From Microcoleus sp. FACHB-831 (GTDB taxonomy: Bacteria; Cyanobacteriota; Cyanobacteriia; Cyanobacteriales; FACHB-T130), in the NCBI RefSeq assembly GCF_014695585.1, contig NZ_JACJON010000054.1:23954-87953 (forward strand): DNA of 64,000 nucleotides, read 5' to 3'. The notes beneath the pieces were generated by a model. The model saw only the letters and a list, made by a program, of their open reading frames with translations, had not been told where the DNA came from and did not search any database. The first letter of the stretch is position 1; the number at the start of each line of letters is the position of its first letter. A program made the translations under genes and the position numbers. This document shows, in pieces, positions 25,598 through 35,859 of this stretch.

Positions 25598-26868
25598 TTT
25601 TTACATTAACGCCTGAAGTCAGCTTTGAAGCTAGAAGCCTTTCTCTGGCTGGGTTTGAGCCATAATCAATTAAAATTGTTTTTCATAAAATTTTGAAGTT
25701 GTTTATATTTACGAGCGAGTTTTGAAATGAAGGTCACATTATCTCAACCCCCTACTTATTGTGCGCCTTTTTCCTCGGCTCTCCATAGGGCGTAATTTCT
25801 TGACAAATCGGAGTTCAGCTTCTCCTTACGCTCTGTATCGCGGCAAGTTGGTTTCTTTTATAAATAGAAAAATATAGAACAAGCGTACTAATCAAGTGTG
25901 TGAGTAATTGGTGAATTTTTTCATTAGAGGCTGCCATATATCAGATCAATTCATTAGAATGGCTGAGTGTATTTCCGCTCTTTATATTGGGTTCGCCAGC
26001 CCAAAGGTGGAGTACATTTAAGAAGAATTATGCACGACAGGAGAGGAAGCAGGGATTTCTAAACTGACAAGCTGAGTGGGGTGAGTATGCGAGGATGCTT
26101 GCCAAACATAGCCTTAATAGGCGCGGCGATAATATGGCGACAATATATAGAACAGTTAGAATGAAGGCGATAGGGCGAAACACAAGATACAAAGAGAGGA
26201 GCCATGAGGATTCGTGGGGATTTACCCTCTCCCTTCTAGTTCTTGATTCGGACGCATAATTGCTCCTGCTAGGAATTGTTCGGGCGATCGCCGGGAACCG
26301 CAGCTAGCTGCGTGTCAGCTCTGTCAAACGTCAATTAGAATGCTGCCAACTCCATCACCAGTCAATTCAACAATATGAGGTAAGCATGGGTGCATTAATT
26401 CCGCGCTACGCAGCGGCTACTATTCCACGAAAACAAACCTATAATAGTCGAACAGACAGCGAATTGTAGAATTCAAACAGCGATCGCACATTGAAGACAA
26501 CGAAGACTGCAACACAGCCACGAACATTTTTTAGAACTTTCTGTTCGCTACCATCCGATGGCATTATCTGGCAGGAAAAGCAGGCTTTACGTTATCTTCA
26601 TAATCAAAGGTTTAAAATCAAAACCAGCGTGCAATTTTTGTGAGAAAGGCTACAATCGGAAAGGTCTTACACCAAATCCAGCATTAACAACTATCAAAAC
26701 GCTGCTACTGCATGCTAGCTGTCCGAGAAAGCCTTCTACCTTTCAATGACAAGCGTTGCTATGTGAGCGTTGATAAGCTGGCAAGTCTTATCACTATCTA
26801 ACTTGTCTCAAGTAGATTAACCAACACTATCTTTTGGTCTTTAACTGAAGGAGCATGAGGAATTCGGC
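25598..26868. other. Long gene-free stretch upstream of the sigma factor
   Basis: About 1.3 kb with no supported gene. It should hold the promoter and long 5' leader of sigA. Small frames exist but have no ribosome binding site or coding character. Confidence 0.5.
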
Positions 26869-27996
26869 ATGACCCAGGCAACCAACGACGTACTCGAAAC
26901 AATGATTCCCCCTGAGAGCGAAATGTTGGAGCTCTTAATTGAGGAAGAAGCAGACCGAGACGAATTTTTGGATGTTGCACCGGATGAGGACGACGGTAAG
27001 CCTGGTAAGGTTGCAAGAGGCCGTCGTCGCGCCCAAACCAAAAAGAAACATTACACAGAAGACTCGATTCGTCTCTACCTCCAAGAAATTGGTCGCATCA
27101 GACTGTTGCGTGCGGACGAAGAAATTGAATTAGCCCGCAAAATTGCCGATTTACTGCAATTGGAGCGCGTACACGAGCAACTATCCGAGCGCTTGGATCG
27201 ACACCCCCAAGACAAGGAATGGGCTGAGGCGGTAAATATGCCGTTACCTCAGTTCCGCAGTCGCTTGTACTTAGGACGGCGGGCAAAGGACAAAATGGTG
27301 CAGTCTAACCTCCGTCTGGTGGTTTCGATTGCGAAAAAATATATGAATCGGGGATTGTCGTTCCAAGACCTGATTCAAGAAGGCAGCCTGGGTCTGATTC
27401 GTGCCGCTGAGAAATTCGATCACGAAAAAGGTTACAAGTTCTCCACTTATGCAACTTGGTGGATTCGTCAGGCAATAACACGCGCGATCGCGGATCAATC
27501 TCGCACGATCCGCTTGCCCGTTCACCTCTACGAAACCATTTCTCGCATTAAGAAAACTACCAAGCTTCTTTCCCAAGAAATGGGCCGCAAACCAACTGAA
27601 GAAGAAATCGCCACTCGCATGGAAATGACCATCGAGAAACTGCGATTTATTGCTAAATCAGCACAGTTGCCCATATCTTTGGAAACTCCAATTGGCAAAG
27701 AAGAAGATTCCCGCCTTGGAGACTTTATCGAAGCTGATGGTGAAACTCCAGAAGATCAAGTTTCCAAGAACCTCCTCCGGGAAGACTTAGAAAGCGTCCT
27801 GGATACCCTCAGCCCCCGCGAACGCGATGTTTTGCGGCTGCGCTACGGTTTGGATGATGGACGCATGAAGACGCTAGAAGAAATAGGCCAAATTTTCAAC
27901 GTCACCCGCGAACGCATTCGTCAAATTGAAGCGAAAGCTCTCCGCAAGTTGCGCCATCCCAATCGCAACAGCATTCTCAAAGAATACATCCGCTAG
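26869..27996 (+). CDS. sigA: Principal RNA polymerase sigma factor (group 1)
   Basis: A 375-residue sigma-70 factor. Acidic N-terminus, region 1.2 ([15 protein letters not shown]), region 2 ([58 protein letters not shown]), region 3 ([17 protein letters not shown]), region 4 ([18 protein letters not shown] and [19 protein letters not shown]). The length and full set of regions match cyanobacterial SigA/RpoD1. ATG with AAGGAG upstream. It directs housekeeping transcription. Confidence 0.95.
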   Translation: MTQATNDVLETMIPPESEMLELLIEEEADRDEFLDVAPDEDDGKPGKVARGRRRAQTKKKHYTEDSIRLYLQEIGRIRLLRADEEIELARKIADLLQLERVHEQLSERLDRHPQDKEWAEAVNMPLPQFRSRLYLGRRAKDKMVQSNLRLVVSIAKKYMNRGLSFQDLIQEGSLGLIRAAEKFDHEKGYKFSTYATWWIRQAITRAIADQSRTIRLPVHLYETISRIKKTTKLLSQEMGRKPTEEEIATRMEMTIEKLRFIAKSAQLPISLETPIGKEEDSRLGDFIEADGETPEDQVSKNLLREDLESVLDTLSPRERDVLRLRYGLDDGRMKTLEEIGQIFNVTRERIRQIEAKALRKLRHPNRNSILKEYIR

Positions 27997-28016
27997 AGAA
28001 TAGCTTTCCTCTATCT

Positions 28017-28046
28017 GGGGGCGGGGTTTCTCCGCTCCCATTTTTC
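28017..28046 (+). terminator. Hairpin after sigA
   Basis: GGGGGCGGGG, loop TTTC, TCCGCTCCCA then TTTTTC, about 20 nt past the sigA stop. The stem has one mismatch or bulge. Confidence 0.55.
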
Positions 28047-28288
28047 ATTCAAGTTTTGGCTTCTGAATAGTCAGAATTAGCCTTTGTAGATAATAATGTC
28101 AATCGCTGCTAAAGAACTATCGCAGTAGGGTTTGTGCAGCTCAATATTTTATTAACAGCAAAATAGATAATACTCAGCGACTCGCTATACAGTTCCACAA
28201 TTACAAAACCTAATAAAAAAACTGGATCTTTTTTAAGAAAACCCAGCTAATTTGATATTGAGATTTATTGAGGTTGAAAGTTAAAAAG

Positions 28289-28438
28289 CTACAGCAGCCC
28301 CAGCCAGTGCAACACGCCTTGACCAGTTGCTACTTCCGTCATGACAGCAGCGACAAAACCAATCATTGCCAAACGCCCGTTCAAACTTTCAGCTTGTGCT
28401 GTAAACCCAAATTTTTCAGCTTTTTGATGAGCTTGCAT
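28289..28438 (-). CDS. High-light-inducible protein (HLIP), second gene
   Basis: A 49-residue one-helix chlorophyll-binding protein: [20 protein letters not shown], then [20 protein letters not shown], then GVLHWLGLL. The ExxNGRxAMIGF motif of the LHC superfamily is complete. It binds chlorophyll and carotenoid and protects photosystem II assembly under stress. It lies 53 nt behind a second HLIP on the same strand and probably shares its promoter. Confidence 0.92.
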   Translation of the reverse strand: MQAHQKAEKFGFTAQAESLNGRLAMIGFVAAVMTEVATGQGVLHWLGLL

Positions 28439-28491
28439 AGTCAGAACTCCGGTGAAATTTCAGGTTAACCAGGATTGCCAAGGAAGGGAAA

Positions 28492-28650
28492 TTAAATAAA
28501 TCCCCAGAAATGCAGCACGCCTTGACCAGTAACCAATTCAATAAGTACCGCAGCAGCAAAACCAATCATCGCGAAACGCCCATTCCAGTTTTCCGCTTGC
28601 GGCGTAAAGCCAAACTTCACAGCGTTCCGATCTTCACGTTGAGCTTGCAT
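28492..28650 (-). CDS. High-light-inducible protein (HLIP), first gene
   Basis: A 52-residue [24 protein letters not shown], then [20 protein letters not shown], then [12 protein letters not shown]. The ExxNGRxAMIGF helix and [10 protein letters not shown] tail are typical of cyanobacterial Hli/Scp proteins. It is the promoter-proximal gene of a tandem pair and has an HLR1 site 34 nt upstream of its start. Confidence 0.93.
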   Translation of the reverse strand: MQAQREDRNAVKFGFTPQAENWNGRFAMIGFAAAVLIELVTGQGVLHFWGFI

Positions 28651-28683
28651 AGTCCGAACTCCGTGTAATGACTTTTGTTAAAC

Positions 28684-28701
28684 TATGTAAAATAATGTAA
28701 C
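28684..28701 (-). promoter_or_regulatory. HLR1 site (RpaB binding) upstream of the HLIP operon
   Basis: On the minus strand the sequence reads GTTACATTATTTTACATA, which fits the HLR1 direct-repeat consensus. It is 34 nt upstream of the first HLIP start codon, in the core promoter. This is the second HLR1 site in the window. Confidence 0.75.
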
Positions 28702-28808
28702 TAAAGTTTTGTAAAAGCGCAACAGCTTGCGCCGTTGGGTGGATGACTTGTTTTTAGTGCCACAATAAAAAGCAACTCGGCTGGATTCCTCTCACGTCCA
28801 AAAAAGCT

Positions 28809-31800
28809 ATGTCGCTAACTCCATCTCAACTCCAGAGCCAGCGTCTCGATAATTATTACAACCAGATACAGGCTGTTATTCTCAAACGTCAAAACGCGAT
28901 TACGGGGCTGCTACCAGCCAGTACCGCGATTACCGCTCACGGCGACTATACCGACGCCTGGGTGAGAGACAACGTTTACAGCATTCTCGCGGTCTGGGGA
29001 CTAGCACTGGCTTATCGCAAAGTCAATGAAGACCAAGGACGCACCTACGAGCTAGAACAAAGCGTCGTCAAACTCATGCGGGGGCTGTTGTTCTGCATGA
29101 TGCGACAAGCTCATAAAGTCGAACGCTTCAAAGAAAGCCAATCCCTTTTAGATGCCTTACACGCCAAGTACAACACCCAGACAGGGGACATTGTTGTAGG
29201 CGATGACGCTTGGGGACACTTGCAACTAGACGCAACATCGCTATTTATCTTGATGCTGGCTCAAATGACAGCATCGGGGTTGCACATCATCTACACGATT
29301 GATGAAGTCAATTTTGTTCAAAATCTGGTTTACTACATTGGTCGGACTTACCGGACGCCAGATTACGGGCTTTGGGAGCGGGGAAATAAGATAAACGTGG
29401 GCAATCCCGAACTAAATGCTAGTTCGGTGGGGATGGCGAAAGCAGCGCTAGAAGCGATTAATGGATTGGATTTATTCGGCGTAAACGGTTCTCAGGCTTC
29501 TGTGATTCACGTTTTGCCAGATGAAATTGCGCGATCGCGCATGACTCTCAAATCTCTATTACCCAGAGAATCTAGTTCTAAAGAAATCGACGCCGCGCTA
29601 TTAAGTGCAATTAGTTTCCCCGCCTTTGCAGTTGAAGATGTAGCATTAGTCGAACGCACCAGACAAGACATCATCAAAAAGCTGGAAGGACGCTACGGCT
29701 GCAAACGCTTCTTGCGCGACGGACATCAAACGGTTTTAGAAGATCCGCACCGCTTGCACTACGAACCTTGGGAACTGCAACAATTTGAGCATATAGAATG
29801 CGAGTGGCCGCTATTTTTTACCTACCTGGTACTAGATGGCTTATTTCGCGGCGACAAAGAACAAGTCCAAGACTACCAAGAGTGTCTGGAGTCCCTGCTA
29901 ATAGAACAGGATGGTTTGCGGCTGCTGCCAGAACTTTATTACGTCCCGGCGGATAAGATTGAAGCGGAGAGGGCAAACCCCCACAGCCAGACGCGCCTGC
30001 CCAACGAAAATATACCGCTAGTTTGGGCGCAAAGTTTGTATTTATTAGGCCAGATGATTAGCGATGGGTTGTTATCGGTTGGAGATATCGATCCTTTAGG
30101 TCGCCACTTGTCCATGGGTAAGCATCAAGATCCCTTAGTACAAATTGCTCTTCTGGCTGAAGATGAAGATTTGCAGGCAAAGTTGGAGCCTCACGGCATT
30201 GCGACGCAGACACCCATACAGGTGGAACCGATTCAAGTGCGCTATTCCAGCGAGCTGTCCAACGTTTATACCCAAATTGGACGTAACGATAAACTAGGGC
30301 TTACAGGAAGACCTTCGCGGCGATCGCGCAGTCTCACAACCTCAAGAATATTTCGCATTCGCAGCGAAACTATTGCATTTTTGCCGTCGTTCCTCGATCC
30401 GCAGCAGTTTTACCTAACCCTCGACTACCATTTCTTGGTAGATCAGATTAAAAGCGAACTTGCCTATATTCAGCGGAATTGGTATCAACTAGGGCGTCCC
30501 ACAATGACCCTCCTGCTGACTCATACAATGCTGGAAACTGGCGATAGTGCGCTCCTAGAACTTATGCAGGAACTAAATAACGGTCTGTGTAATGGGGTGC
30601 GGGTGAAATTGGGGCGTCTGAATCAGCTAATGCTGACAGCAGGAACAGAACGCATTGATTTTCTGCACAAGTTTGAGTTTAGCCGTTCATCTGTTAAAGA
30701 TGCGGCTGAAGAGCGGTACTATCTCATCAGGAATCAAAAGAAAAATGGGCCGTTAAAACATACTCAAGAATTTTTGCTGGAGTGCGAAACCAATTTAGGC
30801 TTCTTACTCAGCAGCCTGCGCTCGTCTGAGAACATTTACGAGCAAGTTGAATTGCTGCATACCTTAGTGCGCTTGCAAGGATTGGATTTTGATACTGGTT
30901 TTGGCGAGCCTGCGGTAAAAGTGAAAGTGGCGGATTTGCTTAATGAAGTTTACGAATTGGCGGGTGCTGGTGGCTATTGGGCTGTGGTGCGCCACGCCGC
31001 GGGGTTGCTAAATAAGGTGGATGTTGGTCTATCGGATGCGGTGACTGATATTTTGGTGCGCGGTAAGCAGCTTACTGTAGGTAAAGCTTACAGCGAGGCG
31101 TCACTAATTACGCGGCCTATGTCTTACACAGAAATTATGGAGAAAATCAGACATTTCTGTGGGGAAGATATACGCGATCGCGTCCTGACTCAAGAAATAG
31201 TACTTTACCTCGGCGTACTAATAAAATCTGAACCCGATCTATTTAAAGGTTTGTTGACGCTACGGGTGGGTTATCTAATTCTGCTAGTAACTAGCGAAGT
31301 GGCGGCTGAGTTACGACTAACTCAAGATGAAGCTTACGAACACTTGATGCAATCGAGTCCTTTTGAAATTAAGACTAAGTTACGCCAAGTTTTGGCTGGC
31401 TATGAGGGGATGAATCAAGTGCTGCGACAGCAAGAATCTTTGCACATTAAACAGCGGGAAGGGGATATTGATTGGGCGGTGCTACCGGAACCGGAAGAAG
31501 GCGAGGTAGTGGCTGGCGGTTGGTTGAGGAAGCGACAGATGGAGGGTGCTATCAATCGCGTACCGAAAGATTTTTATCCCAACGTTTGGCAATTGATGAA
31601 ACACTGCAAGGGTTTGGTAATTGGCGATAAGTTAGAGCGTCGCAATCGCTTGGATAGTCAATTGATTTTGGCCGAGATGACGCCTGGAGAAAAGAATTTC
31701 GCCCTGCGGGTTGAGCATTTGCTTAATAAGATTCAAGCGCCTGAATATCGGCAAGTTAATATTGAGGCGCTGATGGAATTGGGGGCGATATGCGATCGCA

Positions 31801-32024
31801 ACCCCGAATTACAAGTTGAAGACTATATTGTGTTAGATGTGCTAGTTGGTCATGCCGTCCGGCTGGCTTGGCTGGAGAAATTCCCCGAACGAGCAGATCG
31901 TTACGATGAGCATAAAGCCTTTGCTTGGAGAGCTTTTTACGATACTTCTCCTCGCGATTGTGCAAGTGCGATTGTCAAGGCTTTCCGCTTCTTGACTCAA
32001 TTTGGGCAGGTAAGCGCTGCTTAA
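28809..32024 (+). CDS. GH15-like / phosphorylase-kinase-alpha-like protein
   Basis: A 1071-residue soluble protein. The N-terminal (alpha/alpha)6-type part carries ITAHGDYTDAWVRDNVYSIL, IVVGDDAWGHLQLDATSLF and YGLWERGNKINVGNPELNASSVGMAKAA, as in GH15 glucoamylases and eukaryotic phosphorylase kinase alpha/beta subunits. The rest (about 520-1070) is helical, with phosphorylase-kinase-type similarity. Usually annotated as glycoside hydrolase family 15 in cyanobacteria; the true role, possibly control of glycogen metabolism, is not established. No signal peptide. Confidence 0.8.
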   Translation: MSLTPSQLQSQRLDNYYNQIQAVILKRQNAITGLLPASTAITAHGDYTDAWVRDNVYSILAVWGLALAYRKVNEDQGRTYELEQSVVKLMRGLLFCMMRQAHKVERFKESQSLLDALHAKYNTQTGDIVVGDDAWGHLQLDATSLFILMLAQMTASGLHIIYTIDEVNFVQNLVYYIGRTYRTPDYGLWERGNKINVGNPELNASSVGMAKAALEAINGLDLFGVNGSQASVIHVLPDEIARSRMTLKSLLPRESSSKEIDAALLSAISFPAFAVEDVALVERTRQDIIKKLEGRYGCKRFLRDGHQTVLEDPHRLHYEPWELQQFEHIECEWPLFFTYLVLDGLFRGDKEQVQDYQECLESLLIEQDGLRLLPELYYVPADKIEAERANPHSQTRLPNENIPLVWAQSLYLLGQMISDGLLSVGDIDPLGRHLSMGKHQDPLVQIALLAEDEDLQAKLEPHGIATQTPIQVEPIQVRYSSELSNVYTQIGRNDKLGLTGRPSRRSRSLTTSRIFRIRSETIAFLPSFLDPQQFYLTLDYHFLVDQIKSELAYIQRNWYQLGRPTMTLLLTHTMLETGDSALLELMQELNNGLCNGVRVKLGRLNQLMLTAGTERIDFLHKFEFSRSSVKDAAEERYYLIRNQKKNGPLKHTQEFLLECETNLGFLLSSLRSSENIYEQVELLHTLVRLQGLDFDTGFGEPAVKVKVADLLNEVYELAGAGGYWAVVRHAAGLLNKVDVGLSDAVTDILVRGKQLTVGKAYSEASLITRPMSYTEIMEKIRHFCGEDIRDRVLTQEIVLYLGVLIKSEPDLFKGLLTLRVGYLILLVTSEVAAELRLTQDEAYEHLMQSSPFEIKTKLRQVLAGYEGMNQVLRQQESLHIKQREGDIDWAVLPEPEEGEVVAGGWLRKRQMEGAINRVPKDFYPNVWQLMKHCKGLVIGDKLERRNRLDSQLILAEMTPGEKNFALRVEHLLNKIQAPEYRQVNIEALMELGAICDRNPELQVEDYIVLDVLVGHAVRLAWLEKFPERADRYDEHKAFAWRAFYDTSPRDCASAIVKAFRFLTQFGQVSAA

Positions 32025-32177
32025 AAACAAAGGGCGATCGCTTTTCCCTCCTTCCCTTGAAGGGAAGGAGGTTGGGGGTTAGGTTGTTTGGCGCGTGTTT
32101 ATTTATATCCACCTACTTACAAGGAAACGCGATCGCTTCTGATGGTTAAACTTTGAGCCTCTCCCCCTTGTTATTTC

Positions 32178-32357
32178 CTAAAAAACAACTGGGAAGTAGT
32201 TTATCGCCTTATTTCGTTTGTAGTCGATGGCAAGCTTAGAAAAATCTTCGGAGTCTTGCTTGTAAGAAATTTCTTCTTGGCGCGATCGCTCGGTAGCTTC
32301 AGAATTCAGAAATTTCTCATGCACTAAGGCAATAGATAGATAGGCGAAAGTTTCCAT
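32178..32357 (-). CDS. Small 59-residue protein
   Basis: Too short to stand out, but it has a near-ideal ribosome binding site (GGGAGGAAAAC then ATG). Sequence: METFAYLSIALVHEKFLNSE, then ATERSRQEEISYKQDSEDFS, then KLAIDYKRNKAINYFPVVF. The N-terminus resembles small cyanobacterial proteins beginning METLAYL that precede diverse genes. Charged middle, no membrane segment. Function unknown. Confidence 0.6.
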   Translation of the reverse strand: METFAYLSIALVHEKFLNSEATERSRQEEISYKQDSEDFSKLAIDYKRNKAINYFPVVF

Positions 32358-32814
32358 GTTTTCCTCCCAAAATTTACTAGCATTTGCTAGCAGTTAAGCA
32401 AAAAGTCTTTTTCCAATGTGGTATCGATTGACCAGTTTGTTGGACGTGCTTGCCAACTACTCCTCTAAACAGTCTTTTATCCAGGTTTGCACTTAGTTAG
32501 CTCCAGACGTTTTAGCAACTGTGCATAACTAAAATCTAGTTTCGATAGCTAACTACAATAAATCTGTCTGTGTCTCGATCCCTCGATCTTCAGTTGTATT
32601 TGTGCATCCATATATTCGCCGCTAGCACGCCATTTGATATACGGCTGTGGTGCAGTGTTAGCTAGCGCCTTGCAGATATGCTTATCTTTACGTCTTCAGG
32701 GTGATGATTGAATTTTTTAAAAACAAACTCAATTATTACTAATTTGTAATATTTTAACATAGCCCTGCTCTCAACAAGTAATTGTACTTAAACCGACGCT
32801 CTAGGTGTTATATC
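32358..32814. other. Intergenic stretch, nothing recognised
   Basis: No open frame with a start and ribosome binding site, and no structured RNA recognised. AT-rich near 32700-32760. Confidence 0.5.
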
Positions 32815-33375
32815 TTAATGGCGGGTATTATTCCTCAATCTCGCCAGTCTAATTAGCCACCTTAACAGCGATATAGCTGGCGGTAAGGGTTGAGGAGTGG
32901 GGAATATAAAAGAACTAAAGCTTGTTTCACTTACTATCTGTAACTTGTGCTGTAAAAGATTTATTGCTGAGTCAATTTCCTGGGCGCATTGGCGATATGT
33001 CGATAAGGATTTGCCCACTGGATCGCTAATATTTAAGGAATTTTGATTTCCTACAAATTCTTTGAGTGTGAAAGTCTTATTAAAAATCTCAGGGAATAAA
33101 GCGATCGCTATATATTTATGAAACTTCGTCATCGTCAGCACTAAATCTGCCCATTCGATTAATTCTGGATTTATCTCTTGAGGTGCGCGGTCATATTTAA
33201 TGCCGTACTCTGCTAACACGGTTATAGCGTGCGGCGATACTGGAAATCCTTTAAATTTATGAATTCCAGCCGATTGCACTTCAATTACATCAGATTCCCG
33301 AACTTTTGTCTCAAATAGCGCTTCTGCCATCGGGCTGCGACAGGTGTTACCAGTACAAACGAATAGTATTCGCAT
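32815..33375 (-). CDS. Low-molecular-weight protein phosphatase family
   Basis: A 186-residue LMW phosphatase. P-loop CTGNTCRSP with nucleophile Cys7 and Arg13; general acid Asp in NISDPVGKS (about 119). Thr at the second P-loop position and a Cys within it (C-TGNTC-R) resemble the protein-arginine phosphatase YwlE and related proteins more than classic tyrosine phosphatases. The last 35 residues extend beyond the usual domain with no similarity seen. Confidence 0.85.
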   Translation of the reverse strand: MRILFVCTGNTCRSPMAEALFETKVRESDVIEVQSAGIHKFKGFPVSPHAITVLAEYGIKYDRAPQEINPELIEWADLVLTMTKFHKYIAIALFPEIFNKTFTLKEFVGNQNSLNISDPVGKSLSTYRQCAQEIDSAINLLQHKLQIVSETSFSSFIFPTPQPLPPAISLLRWLIRLARLRNNTRH

Positions 33376-33871
33376 TTCGCACTAACCAAGATTGCATAAC
33401 AGACTACTTTTCACGGCATTGGTGAATTGAAGAAAACTGCATTTAGGGAAATAAGATTTTAGCGACTACTTATTAAGTTTCTCTGTAGCAATGATTTTGA
33501 AACTCCAATCCAGCTTATCCCAAACGCATATAATATAAGGTGGCTTTTGTCAAACCAGAGTATTTCTACTGTTACAAAAACTGCTAACAGGAGAAGTGAG
33601 GAACTTACCTAGAAAGTAATTATCTAGGGGCGCGATCGCTGCCTTATGGCACGATAAATATAAGGTTTATGCTAAATTGATATATTAGAAATCTTTTTGC
33701 TTATATAAAATAACTTGTAAGAACACAATAACATTGTTAAATTTATCACAAAAACGCTCAAACAACGCAACCACGTAAAATAAATAAGATAAATTCTAAA
33801 AAAAATTATCAAAATTCTCTGACATCGATTTAAATGTAGAATAGCAAAAATAAAAGCTAAAACCTATTATT
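33376..33871. other. Intergenic stretch, divergent promoters
   Basis: Very AT-rich from 33660 on. No gene seen. Must contain the promoter of the downstream kinase and of the phosphatase. Confidence 0.5.
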
Positions 33872-35260
33872 ATGTTTCAAGCGACGCGGCGTCGTCTCGC
33901 AATCTGGTACACAGCCGTAACCGCCGTTTTGCTACTGCTGTTTGCAACAGGTGTCTATATATATGTCCGCAGCACGCTGATTGAAAGGGTGGACGATACC
34001 CTAAATCATGTAGTCGAAGTAGTGCAGCGATCGCTCGTAATAGAAACCTTACCAGCAGAAAAATTGCGCGTTAACGTTGAAGCCAGCTTCCCCAACAATG
34101 CCAACGCCGTAGAAGACGACCACATCGATCTAGAGTGGTTTAGCCCAATGGGAGAATTGCTCTGGTCAACCCTCTCAGAACCTCTAGATATTCCCATTCA
34201 TCGCACCCGCATCGGCGAGACAGTTCATACATCAGGCGATCGCCTGCTCAGACAAGTTACAGAAAGAGTGCAAATCGGGCGGCAGGTACTTGGATATTTG
34301 CGCGTAAGCCATCCCTGGTTTGAAGTAGCAAAACCTACTCGCTGGTTGATGGTAGATTTAATTTTTGGTACTGCGCTAATGGTGATCTCCGTTGCAGCAA
34401 GCGGCTGGTGGCTTTCCGGGTTAGCGATGGAACCCGTGCGCGAATCTTATCAGCGTCTCAAACAGTTCACTTCTGATGCTTCCCACGAACTGAGAAACCC
34501 GATTGCCACGATTCAGACTAACGTGCAAGTTGCGTTAGCCTACCCCAACCCAGATCCGCAACAGAGGCGACAGCAACTAAAAGTTGTAGAAAGATTGACG
34601 CAGCGATTAGGGAGATTGGTAGACGATTTGCTGTTTCTGGCAAGACAAGATAGCGGCATCGTTCAGCCTCAGCTAGTTCCAGTCCACCTCGACGCCCTGC
34701 TGATGGAAGTAATTGAGGAACAACAACTGCTAGCAGTTGAGAAAGGCGTCAGCCTCTCTCTCGATTTAGGATTGCCCTCATTCCCCGGATCTGACCGGGA
34801 ATCCGATTTTGCATTGATGGAACAAGAAAATCCAAAATCTAAACTCCAAAATCTAAACTCCGAAGAGGATACCTTAGCAGTGTCCGGAGACTGGGATCAG
34901 CTGGCGCGACTATTTACAAATTTAGTTAGTAATGGCGTGCAATATACTGCGGCTGGGGGTCGGGTGGATGTAAAATTGCAGCAAATTATCCGTCACGGGA
35001 TGCCGCAGATGCAAGTAAAAGTCATAGATACGGGTATCGGTATCCCAGAATCTGCGTTACCTCGTTTGTTCGATAGATTTTATCGGGTAGACCCTGCTAG
35101 AAGTCACGCGCTGGGAGTTTCTACCACAACTGGTTCTGGACTGGGGTTAGCGATCGCCTTGGCAATTGTCCAGAATCACGGGGGTAATATTCACATCGAA
35201 AGCGTCCTTCATAAAGGCACAACCGTTACTGTCACATTACCTGGATTAAAAGCAGAATAG
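33872..35260 (+). CDS. Two-component sensor histidine kinase
   Basis: A 462-residue OmpR-class kinase. TM1 (about 12-33), periplasmic sensor (about 34-158), TM2 (about 160-183), HisKA with FTSDASHELRNPIATIQTN (phosphorylated His), and the ATPase domain with LFTNLVSNGVQYT (N box), DTGIGIPESALPRLFDRFY (G1) and GSGLGLAIALAIVQNHGG (G2). No response regulator is adjacent, so the partner is unknown. Confidence 0.9.
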   Translation: MFQATRRRLAIWYTAVTAVLLLLFATGVYIYVRSTLIERVDDTLNHVVEVVQRSLVIETLPAEKLRVNVEASFPNNANAVEDDHIDLEWFSPMGELLWSTLSEPLDIPIHRTRIGETVHTSGDRLLRQVTERVQIGRQVLGYLRVSHPWFEVAKPTRWLMVDLIFGTALMVISVAASGWWLSGLAMEPVRESYQRLKQFTSDASHELRNPIATIQTNVQVALAYPNPDPQQRRQQLKVVERLTQRLGRLVDDLLFLARQDSGIVQPQLVPVHLDALLMEVIEEQQLLAVEKGVSLSLDLGLPSFPGSDRESDFALMEQENPKSKLQNLNSEEDTLAVSGDWDQLARLFTNLVSNGVQYTAAGGRVDVKLQQIIRHGMPQMQVKVIDTGIGIPESALPRLFDRFYRVDPARSHALGVSTTTGSGLGLAIALAIVQNHGGNIHIESVLHKGTTVTVTLPGLKAE

Positions 35261-35750
35261 CGTTATTACCTGATTAAATCTGCGGTTGTTCTAGAGGAAA
35301 CCCCGGATCTGCTGCTTTCAGCTATTCGGCTGTAATACCGTATATTCACTTACATAAAGAATTGCGATCGCTTTTTTTGACTATATTTCTCAGTAAAAAT
35401 TCGGTTGAATGAAGGCTAGATGTAGCATTAACTTTATCTAGAGTTTAATTGTGTAAGCCTAAGCTTGCTTCCATAAATTGTTTGAGTTCATAATCCACAC
35501 TTCTTGCTTACACAGCCAATTTTTCTATAAAATTTCCCAATGTAGCTGGAATTAATGAACCAGTAAGCTTTGTCTAATTGCAGCGAAACAGTTTACGCGA
35601 ACAGATATCTAAAATTTTTTAAAATTAAGCAAGCGTTTTATTATCTCATAATTATAAAATATGTCAAGTAATTTAAAAAAATATTATCTATTTATAGTTT
35701 TCATAAAGAAAACGTAGAAATACTGACAAGCTCCGGAGGGAGGATTTACA

Positions 35751-35771
35751 ATGTTAAGCAATTTGTACTAA
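35751..35771 (+). other. Minimal leader ORF MLSNLY
   Basis: GGAGGGAGG 8 nt before ATG, six codons, then TAA. It may be a leader peptide or a chance start behind a strong site. Confidence 0.35.
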
Positions 35772-35829
35772 TTGCCCATACCTCTTTTGTAAAAACGATC
35801 GCCATCCTCCTTAACTTAGGAGATTCTAC

Positions 35830-35850
35830 ATGAAAACTTCACCACCCTAA
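35830..35850 (+). other. Minimal leader ORF MKTSPP
   Basis: AGGAG 8 nt before ATG, six codons ending Pro-Pro, then TAA 9 nt before the prenyltransferase start. Terminal Pro-Pro can stall ribosomes, so a translational control role is conceivable. Confidence 0.35.
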
Positions 35851-35859
35851 AGAACGACA

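Larger units (their letters stand above)
35261..35859. other. Intergenic leader of the prenyltransferase gene
   Basis: AT-rich. The last 110 nt contain two very short ORFs with good ribosome binding sites (35751-35771 and 35830-35850), described separately. Confidence 0.5.

Noticed and set aside
26558..26749. 63-codon frame upstream of sigA
   Set aside because: No start signal and Cys/Lys-rich chance composition; more likely part of the sigA leader.
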